In this document: positions 17,142 to 25,664 of the stretch, piece after piece
Layout of the letters: each line of letters begins with the position of its first letter
How positions within the stretch are numbered: position 1 is the first letter of the stretch
From: an uncultured bacterium
GTDB taxonomy: Bacteria; Bacillota; Clostridia; Oscillospirales; Oscillospiraceae
Reading direction: 5' to 3'
Length of the DNA stretch: 64,000 bases
NCBI GenBank assembly: GCA_946548895.1
Contig: CAMNQF010000002.1
Location: 1-64,000, forward strand
Notes under the pieces: generated by a model
What the model saw: only the letters and a program-made list of their open reading frames with translations
Told to the model about the DNA's origin: nothing
The model's database searches: none
Translations under genes and position numbers: made by a program

Positions 17142-17699
17142 TTATTTGTCTGGATAGTAGATGGTGTTATAGACCGCGCACTCGCTCCCGGACAAGTTCT
17201 GGTAAGCATGGGGCATATCGGCCCGGAAACGGACGGCCTGCTTCTCACTTACATCCACCGTTTTGTCCCCCAGGACAAGCCGTAGTGTCCCTCGCAGAAC
17301 AAAGATGTGTTCCTCCACACCGTCATTATGCTTGTCCGAGGAATGGCGGCAGTCTGGGTCAAATTCGATGTAGAAGGTTTCCATGCTCCGAATCGGGTCG
17401 TAAGTGAATAGCGGATAGGCCCGCATTTTCCCGTTGTCCCCTAAAACCACATTGGCCTGATCCGGGCTGACGGTGGTGTATTCCGCCTGCGGCCCTTCCA
17501 GGAAGTAGGACAAAGGCGTTTTCAGCCCAGTGGCAATTTTCCAGAGTATTGTCACCGTGGGGATGGATTGACCGCGCTCGATCTGGCCCAACATAGGTTT
17601 GCTTACGCCGGTCAGGGCTGAAACATCATCCAGAGACATCGTTCGGGAGTTGCGCAGGCTTTTCAGCTTCTCACCAATTTTCAAATTCATAGGTTCCAT
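17142..17699 (-). CDS. XRE-family HTH regulator with C-terminal cupin domain
   Basis: 185 residues. An N-terminal helix-turn-helix (GEKLKSLRNSRTMSLDDVSA followed by LTGVSKPMLGQIERGQSIPT) is joined to a C-terminal cupin (EEHIFVLRGTLRLVLGDK...MPHAYQNLS), the common architecture of small-molecule-responsive repressors. ATG 17699 is preferred because AAGGCGG lies 8 nt upstream; GTG 17726 is in frame but its nearest ribosome site almost touches it. It heads the XRE-PEBP-MBL operon and probably regulates its own promoter; the ligand is unknown. Confidence 0.88.
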   Translation of the reverse strand: MEPMNLKIGEKLKSLRNSRTMSLDDVSALTGVSKPMLGQIERGQSIPTVTILWKIATGLKTPLSYFLEGPQAEYTTVSPDQANVVLGDNGKMRAYPLFTYDPIRSMETFYIEFDPDCRHSSDKHNDGVEEHIFVLRGTLRLVLGDKTVDVSEKQAVRFRADMPHAYQNLSGSECAVYNTIYYPDK

Positions 17700-17744
17700 T
17701 GTTATGACCGCCTTGTATGTTTTCACGTCCTACAATATTGTTAT

Positions 17745-17773
17745 AGCATATATCAAAGAACCAGGAAAGTCAA
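17745..17773 (-). promoter_or_regulatory. Promoter of the XRE-PEBP-MBL operon
   Basis: On the minus strand TTGACT (17773-17768), 17-bp spacer, TATGCT (17750-17745), about 45 nt before the XRE ATG. Confidence 0.6.
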
Positions 17774-17844
17774 TATGGTAAATCAGCAACACATATTCAA
17801 AGTTTAATGCGGCGGAGCAATTTTCTGATGATCCCCACACAAAA

Positions 17845-17891
17845 GCAAAACAGAAGTACAAGGCACACCGAGCCTTGTACTTCTGTTTTGC
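17845..17891 (-). terminator. Long-stem terminator after DUF2000 gene
   Basis: A 20-bp perfect inverted repeat (17845-17864 and 17872-17891) with a 7-nt loop, followed on the minus strand by TTTTGTGT. It isolates the EamA-DUF2000 unit from the XRE operon. Confidence 0.85.
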
Positions 17892-17896
17892 CGTAG

Positions 17897-18319
17897 TCAC
17901 CGCAGCAGCGGCATACTGCCAGTGAGCTTGTTGACCTTTTTCTTTGCGCCGCAAATTGCAACGCCAAAATATTTCAGCGTACTTTCGGGAACATGGCCCA
18001 TCTTCTCAATGAACTCATCATAGGTTTTGCAGCCCTGAGCCAGATCGGAGAAGTCCACAACCGTCAAATCTTGAAAATCCGGCTGATACAGTTTTTCCCG
18101 TATCTGCTTGATGACCGACCGCGTTCCTCGCAGAATGGGGACGGGAAACTCTATGATGCCAAGATGTTCGTTGCCGCTCTGGTCGGTCACATCGGCTCCT
18201 ACCACTTCCGGCATTTTCTTTCCCAACGTGATGCCCATGATTGCCGCCGTATTTGCGATGATCCCCAGCGGCAGGCTCTCGTCAATCACCATGACGCACT
18301 TTTCATTTTGCCAATCCAT
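17897..18319 (-). CDS. DUF2000-family protein
   Basis: 140 residues. The opening KCVMVIDESLPLGIIANTAA, with a MGITLGKKMPEVVG block and a C-terminal YFGVAICGAKKKVNKLTGSMP, matches the DUF2000 family, a compact cytosolic fold related to peptidyl-tRNA-hydrolase-like domains and of unknown biochemical role. It overlaps the end of the EamA transporter by 17 nt, so the two are translationally coupled. Base composition is lower in GC than the flanking core genes, fitting horizontal acquisition. Confidence 0.8.
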   Translation of the reverse strand: MDWQNEKCVMVIDESLPLGIIANTAAIMGITLGKKMPEVVGADVTDQSGNEHLGIIEFPVPILRGTRSVIKQIREKLYQPDFQDLTVVDFSDLAQGCKTYDEFIEKMGHVPESTLKYFGVAICGAKKKVNKLTGSMPLLR

Positions 18320-19208
18320 TTTGTTTCTCCCCCTTTTTCAAAAATCCTTTGCCCTCTGACAGAACCAGACCCGCCAGCGTTAAGACCGTTCCAACAGCGG
18401 CCAGGGCGGTGATCTTCTCATGGAGAATCACTACCGATGTAACCACCGTAATCACAGGAACCATGTAGATGTAAATGCTTGTCTTGACTGCCCCCAGCAC
18501 CTTGACCGCAAAATTCCAGGTGACAAAGCACAGCGCCGGCGCGCCCAGGCCCAGGAAAATGATGTTGAACAGATAGACCGGGTTTGCAAATCGGGTTAAT
18601 TCCAGTTTGAAGTCAAACAGGAACAGGGTCGGGATCATAAACAGGATGCCGTAGCAGAAAATACGCCGTGTAGTCAGGATCGTGTGATAGCCGTACCCGC
18701 TGATTTTCTTTGTCAGCACAGAATAGCAGGCCCAAATAAGAGCGGCCAGCAGGGCCAGCAAATCGCCAACAGGGTTCAGTTCCAGCTTAGACCCGTTGAA
18801 GCTGATTAGAAAAATTCCAGCCATAGCAGCGGCAAAACCGATGAAGAAGCTGGCCCCCGGCCTTTCCTCTTTCAAAAAGAGATGGGACAAGAGCGCCGTA
18901 AAAAACGGGGCAACGGAAATGATAACGCCCACATTGGAGGCCATCGTGTAAGTGAGCGCAATATTTTCCAGCAGATAGTACAGACAAATCCCACATAGGC
19001 CCGCCGCCGCAAAGGTCAATTCCTGTTGTTTACTTGTCCCTTTCAAGCGGCGAGGACAGACCAGCAGCAGAGCGGCCAGTCCCATAACAAAGCGGAAAAA
19101 CAGTATCTCTACCGGCTGAAAATCCACCAACAAAATTTTGGTGGAGATAAATGTCGTTCCCCAAACACTGCCGGCTCTGCTTTCCATCTGAGCGCACCAT
19201 AAAAGCAC
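18303..19208 (-). CDS. EamA/DMT-family drug-metabolite transporter, probably 5'-truncated
   Basis: Up to 301 residues with nine clear hydrophobic segments and two EamA repeats (VWGTTFISTKILLVDFQP...; LLALLAALIWACYSVLTKKI). The family normally has a full hydrophobic helix ending in W-G-x-x-F; here the first half of that helix is replaced by a polar stretch, CAQMESRAGS, so helix 1 looks cut. No good ribosome site was seen before the possible starts at 19208 or 19187. An orphan plus-strand terminator lies just beyond, suggesting a rearrangement joint near 19,150-19,230. Substrate unknown; possibly non-functional. Confidence 0.7.
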   Translation of the reverse strand: MLLWCAQMESRAGSVWGTTFISTKILLVDFQPVEILFFRFVMGLAALLLVCPRRLKGTSKQQELTFAAAGLCGICLYYLLENIALTYTMASNVGVIISVAPFFTALLSHLFLKEERPGASFFIGFAAAMAGIFLISFNGSKLELNPVGDLLALLAALIWACYSVLTKKISGYGYHTILTTRRIFCYGILFMIPTLFLFDFKLELTRFANPVYLFNIIFLGLGAPALCFVTWNFAVKVLGAVKTSIYIYMVPVITVVTSVVILHEKITALAAVGTVLTLAGLVLSEGKGFLKKGEKQNGLAK

Positions 19209-19232
19209 TGGCGGCGACAGTGTTGAGCTATG

Positions 19233-19273
19233 ACACGGGCTGGCTTTACAGGAAGCCAGCCCGTGTTTTTATC
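19233..19273 (+). terminator. Orphan plus-strand terminator
   Basis: ACACGGGCTGGCTT (19233-19246) pairs perfectly with AAGCCAGCCCGTGT (19253-19266) and is followed by TTTTATC. No plus-strand gene ends upstream; the nearest genes are on the minus strand, so it appears left over from a lost gene. Confidence 0.75.
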
Positions 19274-19307
19274 CTATCTCCTCCGCCGCAGGTGGCAGGA
19301 ATTGCAT

Positions 19308-19336
19308 TTGCAAAATGGTTACAAAACGGTTACAAT
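19308..19336 (+). promoter_or_regulatory. Promoter of the LysM-CAP gene
   Basis: TTGCAA (19308-19313), 17-bp spacer, TACAAT (19331-19336). The -10 lies within a direct repeat GGTTACAA-aac-GGTTACAA, which might also bind a regulator. Confidence 0.55.
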
Positions 19337-19379
19337 CCATTTGTCCCTGCAAATCCCAACCGCATCAGGAGGTACATAC

Positions 19380-19985
19380 ATGAAGAAACTAACCGCACTG
19401 GCTGCCGCCGCGCTTCTGACCGCGGCGCTCACCGTATCCGCGTCCGCGTCCAGCCTGAACCATACCGTGGTTCCAGGGGATACAATGTGGAAGCTGGCAG
19501 TCAAATATCAGGTTGGCACCAGCGAGATCATTTCCGCCAATCCGCAGATCGCCAACCCCAATCTGATCTATCCCGGACAGATCCTGAATATCCCGCAGGT
19601 TTCGGACACAGTCCTCAATTATGAGAATGAAGTGATCCGGCTGGTGAACGAGATCCGCACGGAGAACGGGCTGAAGCCACTGACGGCGAACTGGGAGCTG
19701 TCCCGGATCGCCAGGTACAAGTCGGAGGATATGTCTGACAACCGATACTTTTCCCATACCAGCCCCACCTATGGCACCCCGTTCCAAATGATCCGGGCCT
19801 TCGGCCTCTCCTACCGCTCCGCCGGGGAAAACATCGCCTATGGGCAGAGGACGCCCGCCGCCGTCGTGAACGCCTGGATGAATTCCAGCGGCCATCGCGC
19901 CAATATCCTCAACGCATCCTATACGCAGATCGGCGTGGGCTATTGCGCCAGCGGAAATTATTGGACGCAGATGTTTATTGGATAA
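19380..19985 (+). CDS. Secreted LysM + CAP (SCP/PR-1, YkwD-like) protein
   Basis: 201 residues. A signal peptide (1-23, ending SASA) is followed by one LysM domain (about 28-72: HTVVPGDTMWKLAVKYQVGT...NPNLIYPGQILNIP), which binds peptidoglycan sugars, and a CAP domain (about 82-200: NEIRTENGLKPLTANWELSRIA, YFSHTSPTYGTPF, GENIAYGQ, GHRANILNASYTQIGVGY). CAP residues His and Glu of the cavity are present. The family includes spore-coat/YkwD-type proteins of unclear activity. ATG 19380 has AGGAGG upstream. It stands alone between a rearrangement joint and mobile-element relics. Confidence 0.9.
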   Translation: MKKLTALAAAALLTAALTVSASASSLNHTVVPGDTMWKLAVKYQVGTSEIISANPQIANPNLIYPGQILNIPQVSDTVLNYENEVIRLVNEIRTENGLKPLTANWELSRIARYKSEDMSDNRYFSHTSPTYGTPFQMIRAFGLSYRSAGENIAYGQRTPAAVVNAWMNSSGHRANILNASYTQIGVGYCASGNYWTQMFIG

Positions 19986-20002
19986 GCCGTCCGTTCCTTG
20001 CG

Positions 20003-20357
20003 TCAACGCTTTCCTAGCCTGCCCAGCAGAAGCTGGGCGTAGGGATCGTCGAGCGCCGCCTGAATGACGGCATTGTGTATGGCACGGAACTCTTTCTGCT
20101 GGGACAGCGGGATGCTCTTCATGGACTTGCCCGAGTAGAACTCGTTTATCGCTCTGCTGAATGTCCAGCCACTTGTCCTCCAGCGCCTGGGTGATGAACG
20201 CCGAGGTGTTGGCCTTGGTGGGGCTGTCACCGTAGCTGCCGCGCTCCGGCAGTTTTTTCGCGCCGGGAAAATCTTTTGTCAGGCTGGCGATGAGCTGCGC
20301 CTGCTTTTGTGTGGCGGGGCGTCCGTCAGGAACCAACTCTACCCGTTCCTGGGTGGC
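20003..20357 (-). pseudogene. Frameshifted fragment resembling the N-terminal part of a MobP-type relaxase
   Basis: Read on the minus strand from 20357, one frame gives ATQKQAQLIASLTKDFPGAK, then PTKANTSAFITQALEDKWLD, the kind of segment found near the N terminus of clostridial mobilisation relaxases. Near 20150 the frame degenerates, and the neighbouring frame continues with INEFYSGKSMKSIPLSQQKE to a stop at 20003. No start codon or ribosome site is seen, and the 5' side is cut by the IS1182 relic. The relaxase assignment is by memory of family sequence and is uncertain; that this is a broken gene is clearer. Confidence 0.45.
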
Positions 20358-20751
20358 CAGCCTGTCGAAAAAGTCTGCCTTGGGGCAGACTTTTTCATGC
20401 AAGGGAGGTAAGATGGAGGGAAGGTGAGGGAGATGCTGAAAAAAGGACGAGAACTGCGGCGGAACGTGGTAGAATTTCTGACATTGGAGGATCGGATACC
20501 GCAGGATCATCTGTTGCGGAAAATAGATGGGGCAGTAGATTTTATGCACCTGTACGATTTTGTGGGAAGCGAATCGGGCAGGGGCATTGACGCCTGGGAC
20601 AGTGTTCATTGACGGGACGCATATCAAGGCCAGCGCGAATGTAAACAAGGAGATCAAGCAAGAGGTACCCGCCGCCGCAGCGCGGTACCGGGAGGAGCCG
20701 CAGGCGGAGATCAACGCAGGCCGGGAGGCCCATGGGAAGAAGCCCTTCGAT
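20358..20751 (+). mobile_element. Internally deleted IS1182-type transposase relic, copy 1
   Basis: Starts at CAGCCTGTCGAAAAAGTCTG with a palindromic AAAAAGTCTGCC...GGCAGACTTTTT end. It encodes the start of an IS1182 transposase (RRNVVEFLTLEDRIPQDHLL, RKIDGAVDFMHLYDFV), then jumps in another frame to the middle of the protein (VFIDGTHIKASANVNKEIKQ, AGREAHGKKPFDKG). The central part, including most of the DDE region, is missing and there is no right end. It is inactive. A second copy with the same internal joint is at 29304-29705. Confidence 0.8.
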
Positions 20752-20835
20752 AAGGGGCCTATGAGAAAGTGAGAAGAAACGGCGCCGGGCTTTTTTCGCA
20801 TGGAAACGCCCAGAAGTGGGTCAATGTGTCGCTGA

Positions 20836-21045
20836 AATTACATATATACGTTTTGTCAGGCGTTTCCTTCGGAGTGCCTGTTCTGCAAGACATATGGGAG
20901 CGCCATAGAGAAGTATGCCGGGAAGTTTCACGCCCCCGCCGACAGTTTTATCATAGAGGCGCTCGGGCTGAAGGACGCCGGAGTATGGAGCAAGCGGGAT
21001 GAATGCGAATACAGCAGCCCCGGCGCTGCCGCTCTTATGTCCTGA
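20836..21045 (+). pseudogene. 3' remnant of an unrecognised gene
   Basis: A 69-codon open stretch after an in-frame TGA (20833) ends at TGA 21043-21045. It reads as normal protein (CLFCKTYGSAIEKYAGKFHA, then PADSFIIEALGLKDAGVWSK) but has no start or ribosome site. Its 5' part has presumably been lost to the transposon relic. It ends about 50 bp before the helicase gene and may once have been its operon partner. Confidence 0.4.
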
Positions 21046-21096
21046 TTTTATCCCATCCCCCATGGTATGCTTTGCCCTGTGGGGGAGGGGGCAAAC

Positions 21097-24000
21097 ATGG
21101 ACCTGCTGGATTCGCTGGGGCTGGAAGGCCCAATCAAAAACTATTCCCTGGAGGAAATCTGCGCCGCGATTGAAAAGCTGCAAAAGGCAAAAGCGGCGGC
21201 AAAACGGCAGGAAAAGGCCGAGCGGCAGCGCAGGGAGCGGGAAGAACGGGAGCAGAAAGAGGCACACATCCGCGAAGTGACCTGCATGGACCTTCCGCTG
21301 GATTGGAACAACGCGTTCCAGTCAGACATCCGAACCCAAGGCGTCCATGTGGAGTGTGTTTCAGATGGGCTTGTTTGGAGCTTGAACACCCTGGGCCGCG
21401 TGGACATCGAATACATCGCCGCCGTCACCGGCGCGGACTATAAGACGGTGATTGGTACGCTGAAGGGTTCCATCTATCAAAATCCCGAGACTTGGGGCGA
21501 ATGCTTTTACCAGGGCTGGGAGACCGCGGAGGAATACCTTTCCGGCAACCTGATGCGGAAATGGAAGGTCGCAAAGAAGGCCGACCGGGCGTATCAAGGT
21601 TATTTCAGCGACAATGTAAAGGCAATCCAACGGGTACTGCCCCCGGCAGTGCCGGCGGAGGATATCTATATCACGCTGGGCTCTCCATGGGTCCCAACCG
21701 ATGTGATCGACGACTTTATCCTTTCCCTGTTTGGCGAACCGATGACGTATCCGCGGGAGGGAGAATTCAACTGGGAAAAAACCATGGAATCCTATCAGAC
21801 AAGGCATGATGAAATCACTGGAACGTGGGAAATCCCTGACAAATCAAGATACCGGCGTAACGTGGGCGTCACTCAGACGTATGGAACCGAGCGGATGGGG
21901 GCGCTGCACATCCTTGAAAAAACCCTCAACATGAAAACGGTCGCGGTGACAGATGAAATCGGCTGCCCTGCAAACGCTTCCGGGAAAAAACGTGTTGTCA
22001 ACCAGGGGGAAACGGTGGCGGCGCTGGAAAAGCAGCAGAAGCTGATCCATGCGTTTCAAGCGTGGGTTTGGACGGACGAAACGCGCAAAAAACGCCTGGA
22101 GGCCATCTTTGAGGAAAACTATGGCTGCGTCCGCCGGAGGATTTTTGACGGCTCATTTTTGACCTTCCCCACGCTGTCCCCGTCCATCCAGCTGTACCCC
22201 TATCAAAAGGACGCGGTGGCCAGGATCATCTTTTCGCCCAACACGCTGCTGGCCCACGACGTCGGCTCGGGCAAAACCTACGTGATGATCGCCGCGGGGC
22301 AGGAGCTGCGCCGCATGGGGCTGTCAAAGAAAAATATGTATGTGGTCCCCAACAATATTCTGGGACAGTGGCGGGACATTTTCCTGGCGATGTACCCGGA
22401 CGCAAAACTCCTATGCGTGGGGCCGAAAGCGTTTACTCCCAGCAAGCGGGAAATGGTTCTTGAAAGGATACAGAGCGAGGATTTTGACGGGATTATCATC
22501 GCCTACAGCTGCTTCGAGCAGATCCCGCTGTCAAAGGATTATTACATTGGGGAGCTTGAGGGAAAAAAAGAGACGATTGCCAAACTGGCGGCCCAGAAGG
22601 GAAAGGCCACATCCAGGCTGGAGCGGAGGCAGAACGCGCTGGAGAAGGCGCTGTCCGATTTATCCGCCGCCATGGATGAGATGTACGACACCATCTATTT
22701 TGACGAGTTGGGTATTACCCGGCTGTTTGTGGACGAGGCGCACAATTTCAAAAACGTCCCCATCGATACCCAAACGACCAATGTGCTGGGGGTCAGCGGG
22801 TCCGGGTCGAAAAAGTGCCAGGACATGATGGACAAGGTCCACATGATTCAGCGGAAAAACGGCGGAAAAGGCGTGGTATTCGCCACCGGGACGCCCATCA
22901 CTAACTCCATCACCGACGCGTATATCATGCAGCAGTACCTGCAAAGCGGTGAGCTGGCCATGCTGGATTTGCAGAGCTTTGACAGCTGGATCGGGATGTT
23001 CGCCGAAAAGGCCACGGAATTTGAAATCGACGTGGACACCAAGCAGTATCGGATGGCCACCAGGTTCTCGAAATTTCACAACCTGCCTGAACTCACCTCC
23101 CTGCTGTCCTCCATCGCGGATTTTCACCAGGCGGACAGGGCGGCGGGCCTTCCGGAGCTGGATGGATACCAGGACGCGGTGATATCAAAGACGCCCGCGT
23201 TTTCCGCCTACCTGGACAAAATCTCGGACAGGGCTGAGGAGGTGCGGAACGGGCGGGTCAGCCGCAGCGAGGACAATATGCTGAAGATCACCGCGGACGG
23301 CAGGAAGGCGGCGCTGGACCTGCGGCTTGTGGATTCAAAGGCGGCGTTTACCTACCAGTCAAAGGTGGCCAGGTGCGCGGAGACCGTGGCCGACTTTTAT
23401 TTCAAAACCTACCGGGCAAGGAGCACGCAGCTGGTTTTCTGCGACACCTCCACGCCCAAGGCGGGCTTTAACCTCTACGACGAGCTGAAGGACCAGCTGA
23501 TCCGCTTCGGCGTTTCAGAGGATCAGATCGCGTTTATCCACAGCGCCGGTACCGAGGCGGGGCGGAGCGCGCTGTTTGCCGCGGTCAGGGCGGGACAGAT
23601 CCGAATCCTCATCGGCTCCACCTTCAAGCTGGGGCTGGGCGTCAACGTCCAGGACAAGCTGATTGCCCTTCACCATCTCGACGTACCCTGGCGGCCCGCG
23701 GACATGGTTCAGCGGGAGGGGCGGATCTTGCGGCAGGGCAATGAAAACGGCAAGATTCATATTTTCCGCTACATCACCGAGGGGAGCTTTGATGCCTATT
23801 CCTGGCAGCTGCTGGAGGCGAAGCAGCGCATGATTACCGGCATCCTGTCCGGCTCCCTGGCGGAGCGCAGCGGCCCGGACGTTGAGGGCACGGCGCTGAA
23901 CTATGCCGAGGTGAAGGCGCTGGCTGTGGGCGACCCGCTCATCAAGGAACGGGTGGCGGCCGCCAATGAGCTGATGCGGTACACGGTGCTCCAGCGCAGG

Positions 24001-24552
24001 CTGGTGGACGCAAAGCTGCGCATGGAGCAGGAGCTGATGGAGCTGCCCGCGAAGATGCGGGCCCAGCGGGAAGCTGTCCTCAAATGCGAGGGGGATCTAG
24101 CCCGCGTCCTCCCACGCCCAGAGGAGAGCGGCGGTCAGGCCCGGAGGGAGCAGACGGCGGAGCGGAAGGCCCTTCGGGAGCGCATCCGGCAGGGCCTGGA
24201 GGGCAACGTATTGAAGATAAAGGAGACGCCCTTGATGGAATACCGGGGTTTTGACGTGATCCTCCCCGCAAATATGACGCTGGAAAAACCGTATGTCTGG
24301 CTGTCGGGACAGGGGAGATATTATGTGGAGCTGGGCAATACCGAGGTGGGCAACCTGGTCCGCATCGACCATTTTCTTGACAGCATGGCGGAATACCTGC
24401 AAACACTGAAGCTAGGGCGCTCCAAACTGGAAAAGAGGGAGGCCGAGCTCAAAGCGGAGCTGGCAAAGGATGAAACTTACATGGATGAAATCGAGCGGTA
24501 CCGAAAAAAGATTGAATTACTGGACAAAGAGCTGGGGGTGAATCAAGGATGA
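21097..24552 (+). CDS. Large SF2 (SNF2/DEAD-like) helicase of the mobile-element type
   Basis: 1151 residues. A charged helix (about 31-66) precedes an N-terminal region typical of large helicases on phages and integrative elements (DIEYIAAVTGADYKTVIGTL; WETAEEYLSGNLMRKW). The ATPase core has HDVGSGKTYVM (Walker A, about 388), VDEAHNFKN (DEAH, about 545), VFATGTPITNS (motif III), LIGSTFKLGLGVNVQD and MVQREGRILRQGN (motifs V and VI, about 870), then a charged C-terminal coil. It should translocate on or remodel nucleic acid. Such helicases are often fused to an adenine methyltransferase, absent here. ATG 21097 follows GGGGGAGGGGG; ATG 21067 has none. ATGA overlap with the next gene. Confidence 0.88.
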   Translation: MDLLDSLGLEGPIKNYSLEEICAAIEKLQKAKAAAKRQEKAERQRREREEREQKEAHIREVTCMDLPLDWNNAFQSDIRTQGVHVECVSDGLVWSLNTLGRVDIEYIAAVTGADYKTVIGTLKGSIYQNPETWGECFYQGWETAEEYLSGNLMRKWKVAKKADRAYQGYFSDNVKAIQRVLPPAVPAEDIYITLGSPWVPTDVIDDFILSLFGEPMTYPREGEFNWEKTMESYQTRHDEITGTWEIPDKSRYRRNVGVTQTYGTERMGALHILEKTLNMKTVAVTDEIGCPANASGKKRVVNQGETVAALEKQQKLIHAFQAWVWTDETRKKRLEAIFEENYGCVRRRIFDGSFLTFPTLSPSIQLYPYQKDAVARIIFSPNTLLAHDVGSGKTYVMIAAGQELRRMGLSKKNMYVVPNNILGQWRDIFLAMYPDAKLLCVGPKAFTPSKREMVLERIQSEDFDGIIIAYSCFEQIPLSKDYYIGELEGKKETIAKLAAQKGKATSRLERRQNALEKALSDLSAAMDEMYDTIYFDELGITRLFVDEAHNFKNVPIDTQTTNVLGVSGSGSKKCQDMMDKVHMIQRKNGGKGVVFATGTPITNSITDAYIMQQYLQSGELAMLDLQSFDSWIGMFAEKATEFEIDVDTKQYRMATRFSKFHNLPELTSLLSSIADFHQADRAAGLPELDGYQDAVISKTPAFSAYLDKISDRAEEVRNGRVSRSEDNMLKITADGRKAALDLRLVDSKAAFTYQSKVARCAETVADFYFKTYRARSTQLVFCDTSTPKAGFNLYDELKDQLIRFGVSEDQIAFIHSAGTEAGRSALFAAVRAGQIRILIGSTFKLGLGVNVQDKLIALHHLDVPWRPADMVQREGRILRQGNENGKIHIFRYITEGSFDAYSWQLLEAKQRMITGILSGSLAERSGPDVEGTALNYAEVKALAVGDPLIKERVAAANELMRYTVLQRRLVDAKLRMEQELMELPAKMRAQREAVLKCEGDLARVLPRPEESGGQARREQTAERKALRERIRQGLEGNVLKIKETPLMEYRGFDVILPANMTLEKPYVWLSGQGRYYVELGNTEVGNLVRIDHFLDSMAEYLQTLKLGRSKLEKREAELKAELAKDETYMDEIERYRKKIELLDKELGVNQG

Positions 24553-25664
24553 GCGAGACAGCGTTGACCAATATTCCAACCATGCCGGTGGGAAAGCTGG
24601 TGGACAAGCTTTCCCACGCGTACAGCAGGCTGATTGCCCAAAAGTTGCCGGTAAAAACCATGCCTTCCGTCATGCTGTGGGGCGCTCCCGGCGTAGGGAA
24701 ATCTCAGGCAGTCCGCCAGATCGCGGAGGAGATTGGAAGCAATACCGGGAAGACAGTACACGTGACCGATGTCAGGCTGCTGCTGTTCAGCCCCATCGAC
24801 CTGCGGGGCATCCCCACGGCAAATGCCGACAAAACCCTGGCCGTGTGGCTGAAGCCCCAAATTTTTCAGATGGACAGCAGCGAGAAGATCGTCAATATCC
24901 TGTTTTTGGACGAGATTTCGGCGGCGCCCCAGTCGGTGCAGGCCGCGGCCTACCAAATCACGCTGGACAGGGTGGTGGGGGAGCATAAGCTGCCGGAAAA
25001 CTGCATTGTGATCGCCGCGGGCAACCGCACCACAGACAAATCAGTGGCGTACAAAATGCCAAAGGCCCTGGCCAACCGCCTCCTCCACATCCAGGTTGAG
25101 GTCAGCTTCCGGGCCTGGAAGGAGTGGGCGATTCAGGGCGGCGTGAACGGCAAGGTGCTGGGGTTCCTGTCCTTCCGGCAGAGCTATCTCATGGGATTTG
25201 ATCCGTCGTCGGACGATCTGGCCTTTGCCACGCCCCGTTCCTGGGAGATGGTGAGCAATATCCTGAACTTCATCGACGGCGATGTGGAGATGGCATATCC
25301 CATGATTGCCGGAATCGTTGGGACAGGCGCGGCGCTGGAATTCCGCACATGGACAAAGGTATACCAGCAGCTGCCCGATATCGAGGACATTTTCAACGGG
25401 GGAACGCCCGGTCTGCCGCAAAATACAGACGCCATGTATGCGCTGACCGCATCTATGACTGCCTACGCCCGGGAGCATAGGGATGATATGAAAAAAATTG
25501 CCAACTCCATCCGCTACGCGGGCAGGATGCCGCCGGACTTTTCCACTGTTTTGATGCGGGACTATCTGTATCTTGAGAAAAACTACAAGGACAAGCTGAT
25601 GGCGGTTCCTGAATTTACACAGTGGCTGCGCAGGTCGGGAGGCTTGATGAATGGCGCTGTCTGA
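24549..25664 (+). CDS. MoxR-type AAA+ ATPase
   Basis: 371 residues. Walker A is MLWGAPGVGKSQAVRQIAEE (about 42-61), Walker B is ILFLDEIS (about 117-124), and CIVIAAGNRTTDKS holds sensor 1, followed by the ANRLLHI region and a C-terminal lid. MoxR ATPases act as chaperone-like partners of VWA proteins, which matches the gene immediately downstream. It overlaps the helicase stop by 4 nt and the VWA start by 14 nt, so the three proteins are made together. Cytosolic; substrate unknown. Confidence 0.9.
   Translation: MSETALTNIPTMPVGKLVDKLSHAYSRLIAQKLPVKTMPSVMLWGAPGVGKSQAVRQIAEEIGSNTGKTVHVTDVRLLLFSPIDLRGIPTANADKTLAVWLKPQIFQMDSSEKIVNILFLDEISAAPQSVQAAAYQITLDRVVGEHKLPENCIVIAAGNRTTDKSVAYKMPKALANRLLHIQVEVSFRAWKEWAIQGGVNGKVLGFLSFRQSYLMGFDPSSDDLAFATPRSWEMVSNILNFIDGDVEMAYPMIAGIVGTGAALEFRTWTKVYQQLPDIEDIFNGGTPGLPQNTDAMYALTASMTAYAREHRDDMKKIANSIRYAGRMPPDFSTVLMRDYLYLEKNYKDKLMAVPEFTQWLRRSGGLMNGAV

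Noticed and set aside
18303-18319. Frameshift between the EamA and DUF2000 genes
   Set aside because: The 17-nt overlap keeps both proteins full-length at that end and is a normal coupling overlap.
14865-19273. tRNA-Ala as attachment site of the accessory block
   Set aside because: No second copy of the tRNA 3' end and no integrase gene was found between the tRNA and the rearrangement joint.
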